Below, piece by piece: positions 7,504 through 17,300 of a stretch of 64,000 nucleotides of DNA. The stretch is from Paenibacillus sp. FSL K6-1096 (GTDB lineage: Bacteria; Bacillota; Bacilli; Paenibacillales; Paenibacillaceae): the NCBI RefSeq assembly GCF_037977055.1, contig NZ_CP150274.1, forward strand, positions 5,518,001 to 5,582,000, given 5' to 3'. The notes beneath the pieces are model-generated. The model did no database searches. It was not told the origin of the DNA and was given only the letters and a program-made list of their open reading frames with translations. The first letter of the stretch is position 1. Every line of letters starts with the position of its first letter. Both the position numbers and the translations under genes were made by a program.

Positions 7504-8889
7504 ATGCAGCTTCAAGCGCCTCAACCGGCCAGGAAATGGCTGGAGAAATATCTGTCCGGGCAAAGTATGGATTATCGGCAAATTATCGCTTTGTTTATCC
7601 CGATTCTGATTGACCAGGCCTTCATTATCGGGCTGAATCTGGTCAACACCGCCATGATCAGCTCGTCCGGGATGGCGGCGGTCAGTGCGGTGAATATGGT
7701 GGATTCACTGAATATTTTCCTCGTTAATGTGTTCGTGGCGATTGCGACCGGGGGGACGGTGGTGGTAGCGCAGTATAAGGGCAGCGGCAACGACCGGATG
7801 GTCTCCCAGGCCACGGCCGGCTCCGTTACCTCAGTGTCGCTGATGGCAGTGGGCATCGGGCTGCTGCTCATGGCCTTCCATACGCCAATTCTGAATCTGC
7901 TGTTCGGGACGGCCTCCGCCGATGTGCTGGATAATGCCCGGATCTATATGATCGGCAGCAGTATCTCCTATCTGGGGATTGCCGTAGTCCAGGCTGTCTG
8001 CGGTGCACTGCGCGGTGTGGGCCGGACGCGGGCCTCGCTGATGCTGTCGCTGATGATGAACCTGCTGTATGTCCTCTTGAATGTGGTCTTCATTAATCTG
8101 CTGAACATGGGCGTGCTGGGCATGACGCTTGCAGTCAATATCGCCCGGTACTCGGGATTGATCTTCGCCCTGGTGTACCTGTTCAAGATGGATACCGTGC
8201 TGCGCGTGCGCGTCAAGGACCTGTTCCATGTGCCGATCGAGATGCTGCGCAAAATTATGTTCATCGGCCTGCCGTTCGCGGCGGAGCAGATGTTCTTCAA
8301 CGGGGGCAAGCTGCTGACCCAGATCTTCATTGTCAGCATGGGAACCTATGCGATTGCCACTAATGCGATTGCCGGGTCTCTGGCGATGGTCTTCCAGATT
8401 CCGGCCAGTGCCATGTCGCTGACCATTGTCACCGTAGTCGGCCAGTGTATCGGACGCGGGGATGTGGCCGATGCCCGGAAGTTCATCAAGTCGTTCCTCT
8501 GGCTCGGGTCCGCCTCCTATGTCCTGATCGCCCTGATCCTGATGCCGATGTTCTATCCGCTGGTGTCGATTTTCTCGCCGCCTAAGGAGATTATCGGTGA
8601 TCTGTTCGTGGTGCTGCTGGTGAATGCGATTGCCCAGATTCCGCTGTGGGCGTTCAGCTTCATTCTGCCGTCCGCGCTGCGGGCAGCGGGAGATTCCCGC
8701 TTCACCTCAATCGCCTCCATGCTGACGATGTGGCTGTTCCGGGTTGTCTTCGGCTATATTCTCGGGATTGTGCTGGGCTACGGCGTGCTCGGCGTATGGC
8801 TGGCGATGAACTGTGAATGGGCGGTCCGCGGAGCGGTATTCCTCTGGCGCTTCCGGGGCACGAAGTGGTATGCACACAAGCTGATATAG
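7504..8889 (+). CDS. MATE family efflux transporter
   Basis: The 461-residue protein has about twelve hydrophobic segments and the MATE pattern of two homologous halves. The first transmembrane helix (about 24-45) contains ALFIPILIDQAFIIGLNLVNTAMIS, with the conserved region before the first loop; the second half restarts at FIGLPFAAEQMFFNGGKLLTQIF (about 257-279). MATE proteins are Na+ or H+ antiporters that export drugs, dyes or metabolites across the cytoplasmic membrane. The substrate cannot be told from the sequence. The gene is monocistronic, with a terminator right after it. ATG 7504 fits the start of the amphipathic N-terminus, but no strong ribosome binding site is visible. Confidence 0.85.
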   Translation: MQLQAPQPARKWLEKYLSGQSMDYRQIIALFIPILIDQAFIIGLNLVNTAMISSSGMAAVSAVNMVDSLNIFLVNVFVAIATGGTVVVAQYKGSGNDRMVSQATAGSVTSVSLMAVGIGLLLMAFHTPILNLLFGTASADVLDNARIYMIGSSISYLGIAVVQAVCGALRGVGRTRASLMLSLMMNLLYVLLNVVFINLLNMGVLGMTLAVNIARYSGLIFALVYLFKMDTVLRVRVKDLFHVPIEMLRKIMFIGLPFAAEQMFFNGGKLLTQIFIVSMGTYAIATNAIAGSLAMVFQIPASAMSLTIVTVVGQCIGRGDVADARKFIKSFLWLGSASYVLIALILMPMFYPLVSIFSPPKEIIGDLFVVLLVNAIAQIPLWAFSFILPSALRAAGDSRFTSIASMLTMWLFRVVFGYILGIVLGYGVLGVWLAMNCEWAVRGAVFLWRFRGTKWYAHKLI

Positions 8890-8902
8890 AAGCTTCCGGC
8901 AC

Positions 8903-8930
8903 GAAGACCCCTGATCCAGGGGTCTTCTTT
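8903..8930 (+). terminator. Intrinsic terminator of the MATE gene
   Basis: The perfect stem GAAGACCCCTG/CAGGGGTCTTC with a two-base loop is followed by TTT. It starts 13 bp after the MATE stop codon. Confidence 0.8.
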
Positions 8931-9050
8931 GCTGTGCAGTAAGACAGAATCACCTATAAAAAGTTCGACACAACCTTTAGTTTCAGGTAAGACGCGTTTT
9001 TGCCGGTATGCTACGATTTGGGTGGTGAAGGGGGAGGCTTCCACATTAAC

Positions 9051-9064
9051 TGTAAGCGCTTAAC
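9051..9064 (+). promoter_or_regulatory. LacI/CcpA-type operator upstream of the xylanase gene
   Basis: TGTAAGCGCTTAAC contains the AAGCGCTT core and follows the cre pattern TGNAARCGNWWNCA except at the last two bases. It lies about 40 bp upstream of the xylanase start, a position suited to repression by CcpA or a LacI-family regulator. It was identified by motif only. Confidence 0.5.
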
Positions 9065-9101
9065 TCATTGAACCCAAAATTCATACAGAGGAGTGCAATG
9101 C

Positions 9102-12100
9102 ATGAAGAGAATAATCAAGCAAGTCTCTCTGGTGCTGCTGGCGGCTATTCTGCTGCTTCCGGCAGGCGGGTATCTTCCGGCGGCCGGGGCAGCGGAGGCA
9201 AAGACCACGGTATATCACGAGACCTTCGCGAACGGCGCAGGCAAGGCCGTCCAGTCGGGCGGCGCCAAGCTGGAGGCGGTTACGGGCGTTGTTTTTGACG
9301 GAAATAGCGACGGGGCAGCACTGCACGTAAGCAACCGGAAGGATAGCTGGGATGCGGCAGATTTCAACCTCGCGGATATGGGGATGAAGAAGGGCAGCAC
9401 CTATACCGTGACAGCGGTGGTCTATGTGGATGGCAGCGTAGCTGTGCCGGAAGGCGCCCAGGCAGTGATGCTGACACTGGACGGTTACGGCAATTACGCC
9501 GGTAGCGATTATCATGCGGGTCAAGCCGTGACCTTGACCAGGACCTTCACGGTGGACGCAGAGCAGAAGCTGCGCATCCAGTCAGATGATAAGGGTGCCA
9601 CAGTACCCTTTTACATTGGCGACCTGCTGATTACGACAGAGGATACGACAGGAGGCGGGGAAGAGCCCGTGCGTGAACCGGCTTTGCCGTTCAGCACGGT
9701 AACCTTTGAAGACGGGACGGAAGGCGGCTTCACAGGGAGAGCCGGAACGGAGAAGCTGACCGTAACCAATGAAGCCAATCATACGGCGGACGGGTCCTAT
9801 TCCCTGAAGGTGGAGGGCAGAACCACTAGCTGGCACGGTCCTTCCTTGCGTGTAGAGAAATATGTGGACAAGGGCAGCGAATATAAAGTCTCGGCCTGGG
9901 TGAAGCTGATTGAGCCGTCCAGTGCGCAGCTCCAGCTCTCGACACAGGTAGGCACGGACAGCAGTGCAAGCTATGTGGCGCTGTCCCCCAAGACGATCAG
10001 CACTGCTGACGGCTGGGTGCTATTCGAGGGCACCTACCGCTATAACAGCGTGGGCGGCGAATATCTGACTATTTATGTGGAGAGCTCCAATAATGCAACC
10101 GCTTCCTTTTATATCGATGATATCAGCTTTGAGCATACAGGCAGCGAACCGGTGGATATCCAGCGCGACCTGCTGCCGATCAAAACAGTCTACCAGAATG
10201 ACTTCCTGATCGGCAACGCGCTCTCTGCGGAGGATCTGGAAGGCGTGCGGCTGGATCTGCTGAAGCTGCATCACAATGCTGCGACCGCAGGCAATGCCAT
10301 GAAGCCGGATGCGCTGCAGCCGACCAAGGGCAACTTCACCTTCACTGCGGCAGACGCGATGGTGGACAAGGTGCGGGCTGAAGGGATGAAGATGCACGGG
10401 CATGTGCTGGTATGGCATCAGCAGTCACCTGCCTGGATGAACACAACCACGGATACGGCAGGCAACAGCGTTCCGCTGGGGCGTGACGAAGCGCTGGCTA
10501 ACCTCCGCAGCCACATCCGGGGGGTCATGAAGCATTTCGGGGACCGGGTCATCTCCTGGGATGTTGTCAACGAGGCGATGAATGATAATCCGTCCAATCC
10601 GGACAACTGGCAAGCGGCGCTGCGCAAGGCTCCGTGGTATGAGGCGATCGGCCCGGACTATCTGGAGCAGGCCTTCCTGGCAGCCAGAGAGGTGCTGGAT
10701 GAGCATCCCGAGTGGGATATCAAGCTGTATTACAATGATTACAATGATGATAACCAGAACAAGGCCCAGGCCATCTACAGCATGGTCAAGGAGCTGAATG
10801 ACAAATATGCGCTGACCCATCCCGGGAAAATGCTGATAGACGGCATAGGAATGCAGGCGCATTACAATATCAATACGAACCCTGATAATGTGAAGCTGTC
10901 GCTGGAGAAGTTCATCTCGCTTGGTGTAGAAGTCAGCATTACCGAGCTGGATATTACGGCCGGCAGCGGAAATCAGCAGACGGAGAAGGAACGGATTGCC
11001 CAGGGTTATCTGTATGCGAAGCTGATGGATCTCTACAAGGCCCATGCCGACCATATCGCGCGGGTGACCTTCTGGGGCATGGATGACCGCACAAGCTGGA
11101 GAGCGGAGTCAAGCCCGCTGCTGTTCGACAGGGATCTGCAGGCGAAGCCGGCTTATTATGCGGTCATTGATCCGGTAAAATTCATGGCCGAGCATAAGCC
11201 GGATACGGCAGAGGCCAACGTGTCGGAGGCGGTCTACGGCACACCTGTGCTGGACGGGACAGCGGATGAACTCTGGGCCTCAGCGCCGGAGATGTCCGTG
11301 AACCGTTATCAGATGGCCTGGCAGGGCGCCAGCGGAAAGGCACGTGCCCTGTGGGATGACCAGAATCTGTATGTGCTGATCCAGGTGAATGACGCCCAAT
11401 TGGACAAGAGTAACGCCAATGCCTGGGAGCAGGACTCTGTTGAGATTTTCGTGGATGAGAATTTCGGCCGGACAACCTTCTATGAGGAGGATGACGGACA
11501 ATACCGGGTCAATTATGACAATGAAGCCTCCTTCAGTCCGGCAGCCATCGGTGCAGGCTTCGAGTCGGTCACCAAGGTTAACGGAACCAACTATACGATC
11601 GAAATGAAGATTCCGTTCAAAAAGATTACCCCGGCCGGCGGCGCCAAGATCGGCTTCGACGCACAGATCAACGACGCCAAGAGCGGTGCCCGGCAAAGCG
11701 TGGCCGCCTGGAATGATACCACCGGCAACGGCTATCAGGACACCTCTGTCTTCGGCGTGCTGACGCTTAAGGGCAAGGGCGGCGATGAGCCGTCAACAGA
11801 GCCGACGCCAACACCGACTCCGGAGCCAACGCCGGTACCTACGCCAACACCGGATTCCGGCGGCACCAGCTACAGCAGCAGCACACCTGCGCCTAAGCCT
11901 GCACAGATAGAGAGCAAGGAGGGTGTGGTTACGCTCAGACCAGAGGTGAAGACCGAAGGCACAGCCGCCAAAGCCACGGTAACGGGCGAGCAGTTGCAGC
12001 AAGCCCTGAAGCAGGCGGCTCCGGCGGCAGACGGACGCAAGCAGATCGTTGTTGAGCTGCCGAAGCAGACGGGCGTTGCCTCCTATGAGGTCCAACTGCC

Positions 12101-13064
12101 GCTTCAAGCCCTGAAGAGCCAGGAGAAGTATCTGCTTGTCCTCCGCAATGGGCTGGCTACGCTGTCCATTCCGGGTGAGCAGTTCGCCGGGATTACTGCA
12201 ACGGCTGAATATGTCAGCATCCGGGCTGGAGCAGCCGAGGGGCTGAATGCCGCTGCCCTCCAGCAGACCGGCAGCCGTCCGGTGGTGGAGCTGAGCCTGC
12301 TCGCAGGCGGACAGAAGCTGTCCCTGACTGGTACCGGCAAGCTGACCGTTGCTATTCCTTATCAGCCTTCAGCGGAAGAGCTGGAGAACCAGGAATCCCT
12401 TCTGGTCCGTTCACTGAGCGGCAGCGGTGCGCTGTCTGCGGTGGTGAACAGCCGTTATGATACCGCGCAGGAGGCCCTGGTGTTCCAGACCTCTGAATTT
12501 GGCACATTTGCTGCGGCCTATGCGCCGCTGACGTCCACTGATCTGGGCAGCCTGTCCTGGGCCAAGCAAGCGGCCGCTGCCATGGCTGCGCGCGGCATCC
12601 TGCCGGCCGGAGACAGCTTCATGCCGGGAGCCGAGGTGAACCGGGCAGACTTCACCGCCTCTCTGGTGAAGGTGCTGGAGCTGAAGGCTGCTGCTGAAGC
12701 AGGTGCAGGCTTCAGCGATGTCCTGGGCAGCGCTGCCTACAGCACAGAGCTGGCCGCCGCGAAGCAGCTCGGCATCGTGACCGGCTACGCGGACAATACC
12801 TTCAAGCCGGCCGCCCCCATCTCCCGCCAGGAGATGATGGTGCTTGCGGCGCGCGCTTTGAAGGCGGCAGGAATTGAGGCGCAGGGCAATGTATCGGCAG
12901 AGGGCTACTCCGATGCCGGTCAGGTCTCCGCCTATGCCAGGGACAGCGTGTCCGCCCTGCTGAAGTACGGCGTGGTGAACGGAAAGAACGGCAAGCTTGC
13001 TCCGGGCGATACACTCTCGCGTGCGGAAGCAGCGGCGATTCTGTACCGGATCTGGAAGCTGTAG
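9102..13064 (+). CDS. Modular SLH-anchored GH10 endo-beta-1,4-xylanase
   Basis: The 1320-residue product starts with a signal peptide ([19 protein letters not shown], cleavage after AGAA near residue 31). Two CBM22/CBM4_9-type modules follow (about 35-180 and 195-345), then a GH10 catalytic domain (about 350-690). The acid/base Glu491 lies in WDVVNEAM and the nucleophile Glu615 in SITELDI. A CBM9-like module (about 700-880), a [11 protein letters not shown] linker (about 900-920), a beta-rich region and three SLH domains (about 1150-1320) complete it. GH10 enzymes cut xylan internally. The SLH domains would hold the enzyme on the cell wall polymer. ATG 9102 is preferred to GTG 9093 because AGAGGAG sits 9 bases upstream and the signal peptide starts there. 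An AAGCGCTT operator lies upstream, so catabolite control is likely. Confidence 0.92.
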   Translation: MKRIIKQVSLVLLAAILLLPAGGYLPAAGAAEAKTTVYHETFANGAGKAVQSGGAKLEAVTGVVFDGNSDGAALHVSNRKDSWDAADFNLADMGMKKGSTYTVTAVVYVDGSVAVPEGAQAVMLTLDGYGNYAGSDYHAGQAVTLTRTFTVDAEQKLRIQSDDKGATVPFYIGDLLITTEDTTGGGEEPVREPALPFSTVTFEDGTEGGFTGRAGTEKLTVTNEANHTADGSYSLKVEGRTTSWHGPSLRVEKYVDKGSEYKVSAWVKLIEPSSAQLQLSTQVGTDSSASYVALSPKTISTADGWVLFEGTYRYNSVGGEYLTIYVESSNNATASFYIDDISFEHTGSEPVDIQRDLLPIKTVYQNDFLIGNALSAEDLEGVRLDLLKLHHNAATAGNAMKPDALQPTKGNFTFTAADAMVDKVRAEGMKMHGHVLVWHQQSPAWMNTTTDTAGNSVPLGRDEALANLRSHIRGVMKHFGDRVISWDVVNEAMNDNPSNPDNWQAALRKAPWYEAIGPDYLEQAFLAAREVLDEHPEWDIKLYYNDYNDDNQNKAQAIYSMVKELNDKYALTHPGKMLIDGIGMQAHYNINTNPDNVKLSLEKFISLGVEVSITELDITAGSGNQQTEKERIAQGYLYAKLMDLYKAHADHIARVTFWGMDDRTSWRAESSPLLFDRDLQAKPAYYAVIDPVKFMAEHKPDTAEANVSEAVYGTPVLDGTADELWASAPEMSVNRYQMAWQGASGKARALWDDQNLYVLIQVNDAQLDKSNANAWEQDSVEIFVDENFGRTTFYEEDDGQYRVNYDNEASFSPAAIGAGFESVTKVNGTNYTIEMKIPFKKITPAGGAKIGFDAQINDAKSGARQSVAAWNDTTGNGYQDTSVFGVLTLKGKGGDEPSTEPTPTPTPEPTPVPTPTPDSGGTSYSSSTPAPKPAQIESKEGVVTLRPEVKTEGTAAKATVTGEQLQQALKQAAPAADGRKQIVVELPKQTGVASYEVQLPLQALKSQEKYLLVLRNGLATLSIPGEQFAGITATAEYVSIRAGAAEGLNAAALQQTGSRPVVELSLLAGGQKLSLTGTGKLTVAIPYQPSAEELENQESLLVRSLSGSGALSAVVNSRYDTAQEALVFQTSEFGTFAAAYAPLTSTDLGSLSWAKQAAAAMAARGILPAGDSFMPGAEVNRADFTASLVKVLELKAAAEAGAGFSDVLGSAAYSTELAAAKQLGIVTGYADNTFKPAAPISRQEMMVLAARALKAAGIEAQGNVSAEGYSDAGQVSAYARDSVSALLKYGVVNGKNGKLAPGDTLSRAEAAAILYRIWKL

Positions 13065-13094
13065 CCTGGCCCGAATATTGAAGTGAACAGCCGG

Positions 13095-13127
13095 ACAGCG
13101 GTGTCCCCATAACGGGTGCACCGCTGT
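13095..13127 (+). terminator. Hairpin after the xylanase gene
   Basis: ACAGCGGTG at 13095-13103 pairs with CACCGCTGT at 13119-13127. Only a short T-rich tail follows, so termination may be weak. Confidence 0.5.
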
Positions 13128-13180
13128 TTGACGTTATAAAAATAACAGTTTGCGGTGCCTGTTTTAGCCCTTTCGATTGA

Positions 13181-13239
13181 TTGACGGATCAGGTGCGGGT
13201 GTGATAATTTGTGGATGAATTGTGAATGCACCGTGAAGG
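13181..13239 (+). promoter_or_regulatory. Promoter of the SARP-like response regulator with 11-bp repeats
   Basis: TTGACG (13181-13186) and GATAAT (13203-13208) are separated by 16 bp, a good sigma-A promoter. Starting within the -10 box are three blocks in an 11-bp register: ATTTGTGGATG (13207-13217), AATTGTGAATG (13218-13228) and CACCGTGAAGG (13229-13239), which share GTGRA/GTGGA and a final G. Placement over the start site would fit autorepression by the encoded regulator; that part is inference. Confidence 0.5.
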
Positions 13240-13264
13240 TATGGGAGCCGGGGGGAGCAAATAG

Positions 13265-14143
13265 ATGCTGCGGGTGATACTGGTCGATGACGAGCCGTCC
13301 ATTCTGGAGGATCTCGAAATCATGCTTGAGAATTGCAATGAAGTTGAAATCGTCGCCACTTACACAGACCCCGTCAAGGCGCTTGAAGGTATGGAGCAGC
13401 ACAGGGCTGACGGCGCGTTTCTGGATATTGATCTGCCGGGCATGAACGGGATTGAGCTGGCGGAGCAATTAAGCGCACGGAACCCGGAGCTGCAGGTGGT
13501 GTTTGTAACTGCGTATAATCACTATGCTGCCCAGGCGTTCGAGGTGAACGCCATTGATTATCTGTTGAAGCCGATCCGTCCCGAGCGGCTGGAGCAGACG
13601 GTGAACAAGCTTTTGAAGCGGCTTGCGGCAAATCCCGCCCCCGCCCCTTCGAGCTGCCGGATTCGCTGCCTGGGATCATTCGAGATATCGGTCGACCATC
13701 AGGTGCTGAAATGGAACCGCAACCGGGCGCGCGAGCTGTTTGCTTATTTTTTGCAGCATGAAGGGAAGTGGATTTCCAAATACAAGCTGTGCGATGATCT
13801 GTGGCCGGATTCTTCGCCCGAGCGGGCCCAGACGTATCTCCAGGTGTGTCTGCATGCGCTCCGCAAAAATCTGAAGGATGCCGGGAAATCACGGATTCTT
13901 CTTGCGTACAGCAACGGCAAATACGCTCTGACCGTCAGTGATGTTGATTGGGATGTCAGACAGTTTGAAGAGGCGTACCAGCGGTTCAAAACGTCGAATT
14001 CCCCTGAGGCGGCGAAGCAGGCCCTGAGCTGTTACGGCGGCGAGTATCTGGAGAGCGAGGATTGGCTCTGGTCTGCTCTGCGGCGGGAGGCGTACATCTG
14101 CCAATATGAGGAGTTAATGCTGGCTGCCGAGGATATTTCATAA
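13265..14143 (+). CDS. Orphan response regulator with SARP-like output (REC-wHTH-BTAD)
   Basis: The 292-residue protein has a receiver domain (1-120) with VDDEP at residues 7-11, phospho-acceptor Asp54 in LDIDLPGMNG, Thr83 in VTAYN and Lys102 in LLKPI. A winged-helix DNA-binding domain follows (about 135-205, IRCLGSFEIS to KYALT), then a short bacterial transcriptional activation (BTAD-like) helical region (about 210-290). This architecture is known in Firmicute response regulators related to SARP activators, which bind direct repeats spaced 11 bp. No kinase gene is adjacent. The gene lies between two SLH surface-protein genes, and 11-bp repeats occur at its own promoter and at that of the downstream gene. 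Start ATG 13265 follows GGGGGAG. Targets are inferred. Confidence 0.8.
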   Translation: MLRVILVDDEPSILEDLEIMLENCNEVEIVATYTDPVKALEGMEQHRADGAFLDIDLPGMNGIELAEQLSARNPELQVVFVTAYNHYAAQAFEVNAIDYLLKPIRPERLEQTVNKLLKRLAANPAPAPSSCRIRCLGSFEISVDHQVLKWNRNRARELFAYFLQHEGKWISKYKLCDDLWPDSSPERAQTYLQVCLHALRKNLKDAGKSRILLAYSNGKYALTVSDVDWDVRQFEEAYQRFKTSNSPEAAKQALSCYGGEYLESEDWLWSALRREAYICQYEELMLAAEDIS

Positions 14144-14166
14144 TTATACCGTTTACGCATGATCCG

Positions 14167-14190
14167 TCTGCCGATAGGCAGGCTTTTTTT
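14167..14190 (+). terminator. Intrinsic terminator of the response regulator gene
   Basis: A short stem, TCTGCC/GGCAGG with a GATA loop, is followed by seven T residues. It separates the regulator from the promoter of the giant SLH gene. Confidence 0.8.
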
Positions 14191-14216
14191 ATTTTCAGGC
14201 TCGAATCGTGTCGGAA

Positions 14217-14251
14217 TTTGTAATTGGTTTGTAATTAGGCCCGGATATAAT
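14217..14251 (+). promoter_or_regulatory. SLH-gene promoter with 11-bp direct repeats (SARP-type operator)
   Basis: TTTGTAATTGG (14217-14227) and TTTGTAATTAG (14228-14238) are back-to-back 11-bp direct repeats differing at one or two bases. The second ends seven bases before a perfect -10 box TATAAT (14246-14251). No good TTGACA -35 is present; the repeats occupy that place. SARP activators are known to bind such 11-bp-phased repeats next to the -10 box. The SARP-like response regulator gene just upstream is the obvious candidate. Confidence 0.55.
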
Positions 14252-14304
14252 GAACGCGGATATAGGCACGTCTAGAATACTTAAGATGAGGGGATGGATT
14301 TGGG

Positions 14305-17300
14305 ATGAAATGGAGAAGGTTCAACCGTTCTCTTGCGTTGCTGCTGTCCGTTGTGATGGCCTTCAGCCTGCAAGTTGGGGGAGGCGGGATAGCGTTTGCA
14401 GGGGAAGCGACCAATGTCATTGAGAACACAACCACCGGTGTCCGGTACGCCGATGTGGAGACAGCACTGAGTGCTGCGGCAGACGGCCAGACCGTGGCCC
14501 TGATCTCAGATGTATCTCTTGGAAATGCGGTCACCTACAGCCGTCCGGGCGTTGGGGTAACGCTCGATCTGAACGGTTACCGGATGGTCCGCGAGGTATA
14601 TGGCGGCGGTGAGACCGGCACAGACGGAGCGGTCTACGTCTCGGCCGGGGTATTGACAATCCGCGATACCTCAGCCGCTGCGGATGGATATATTGATTAT
14701 ATAAATAATGCAGGCTACAGCGGAAGCGGGCTTAACCTGGGAGCAGGCGGGACGGTGAAGCTGCTGTCCGGCGGTATTCTGGGGACCGGCCAGAGCGTGT
14801 TCGCCCATGATGCGGACAGCCGCTTCGAGATGAGCGGCGGTGTAGTGTACGGCAGCGGAGCCCATTCAGGCTCGGAGGCGATTGCAGCCGTATCCGGCGC
14901 TTATGTGACGATTTCCGGCGGTTATATCGGGACGAAGAACCCTGATGCGGCGATGATCTGGAGCGGAGCAGCCCTTGACCCGGCGTACTGGAGCATCACC
15001 GGAGGGTATTTCACCTCCAAATACTACAGCGATGGCGGACAGAAGGAGATTGCCAACTTCGTAACACAGGGTCAAGTGACTGAATTGGATGTTACCCAGA
15101 CCTATGCTGCCATCTCAGGAGCTACGGAGTACAAATATCACCTGACGATGCCGCGTACGATCGCCTTTGACGGCAATGGCGGCGATAGCCCGGTGGCAAC
15201 GCTGGTGACCAATCTGTCCGGTAAGCTGGACGCACTTCCTGGAGCTGCTGTCAAGAGCGGAGCCGAGTTCATCGGCTGGTTCACTGCGGCAGCCGGGGGA
15301 GAGCAGGTTACAGCGGACTACATTTTCAACCGGGATATGACTGTGTATGCACAGTACCGGGGACCGGGCATTGATTATAAGACAGAGCAATTAAGCGGCC
15401 TGACCCCTGGCGCAGGCTATAAGCTCACTGATGCATCAAGTGTAACCGGGGCCACTTATGTGACCGCTGATGCATCCGGTAAAATTGCCATTGAGGAAGC
15501 CTGGCTTAGCGGCACATGGTCACTGGAAGAAGGCACCGAAGAAGGAACGCCAGCCTGGTCGATCGGCCTTCCGCCCCGGCCCGCTGCACCAACCGGCGTT
15601 AACGCCGGGAGTGTGTCGGAAGCAGGTGCAGCTGACGGCAAGCTCACGGGCTTGAACGTGAATATGCAGTACCGGATCAAGGGGACCGGCCCGTGGATCA
15701 CTGCAACCGGCCCGGCCGCTACCGGACTTGAGTCTGGCACCTATGAGGTGCGTACGGCGGCTACCACGACCTCCTTTGCTTCAGCGGCAATTGAGGTAAC
15801 TGTAGGAGTTATGGTTCCCCCCGCTCTGACAGCGGTGGGTGATAACGAGAACAACCTGGTGAAGCTGAACTGGACCTCTTCTCTGGCAGGCCAGGAGTAT
15901 TACATGGTGTATCAGAGAGACACCGGCGGGGACGGGCTGGACGAATTCCAATCCATTCCGCTGAAGAACGATATTAAGGTGCTGAATGTGTACCCGGATA
16001 TGCCCGGCTCTGACGGCTTGCAGAACTGGATGAGCACATGGGGAAATCCGAGCGGTTATACGATGCAGGTGGACAAGGTGTCCATGAGCGACTTCAACGG
16101 CGATGATCCCGCGACCAACTACACCCATTACCTGGCGAAGGATGAGAGCGGGGCTTATGCCTATGATGTGCTGTACTTCGGCGCATGGGATGCCAATAAC
16201 CGGCGCGACCTGTCTGAAGCGTCCCATGAGGCAGTAGAGGCCTTCATCCGCTACGGCGGCGGTGTACTGATGGGACATGACACGGCCAGCTTTTACCATG
16301 AGCATCTGATCGATCTGGCAACCAAATATCTTAACCTGGATGTGAAATTCCAGGAGGGGTATTACAATCCTGACATTCCGACAACCGGGGGAACGAAGGT
16401 GGTTGTACAACGCCGCGGCTTCCCGATGAACTACCCGTATGCGCTGGGAGATGTCGGGACGATTCTGAGTGTTCCGCAATCCCATAGCTATTTCCAGTTT
16501 GCCAAAGGCGATGTATGGTTCAAGTATGCTTTTCCGGATTGGGGAAGCACTCAGGAGATCAATACGTATAACGGCAAGCCCGGCACGAACAACTTCTATT
16601 TGACTACCTGGAACAATGCGGCTCTGATTCAGACCGGCCACAGCAATGGCAGTGCCACAGAAGATGAGCAGAAAATCCTGGCCAACACGCTGTTCTACCT
16701 GGCGCAGACCTCCACCTCGAACAGCTTCGACGACCGGATGTCACAGGATGTGGCAGCTCCCGATCCGGTTAGCGGTCAGGCCAGCCTCACTTATGACAGT
16801 GCCTCCGGCAGACCGGTGCTCACGTGGAATGAACCTAAGGATAATGGCAGCAGCTATGCTTACTATCTGAAGGCAACATCCTATGTAGACGGCAGCAGCC
16901 GTCAGTCGTCAGAGACCACTGCCACGGTAACAACAGGTGTACAAGGGTACGCTGTTACGGTTGACATTGACCCGGAGGGTAACGATCCCGGCAATACGGT
17001 GACTACTGCAACCTACAGCTACGCAATCCCGGGTACTCTCGACCGGGGAGTAACCTATTACGCGCACATTAAAACGATTGACCGTGCCGGCAATATCTCG
17101 CAGGTCTACACGCTTCCGTTCAATTCGGATGCTTCCGGCTTGACAGCGGTGTCCACCGATCCTGCGGGCAAGAGCAATGACGGCAAAACAAAATTGTCCG
17201 TTCTAGAGACCGTGATGCCGGGCAACCGGCTGGTGTACCTGAATGTCAAGGACGGCAGTGTGGAGATTCCTGCTGTCGGCGAGGAATTAAGCGGCTATGC

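Noticed and set aside
9066-9101. GTG 9093 or ATG 9098 as xylanase start
   Set aside because: GTG 9093 is too close to the AGAGGAG site and ATG 9098 is out of frame; ATG 9102 starts a standard signal peptide.
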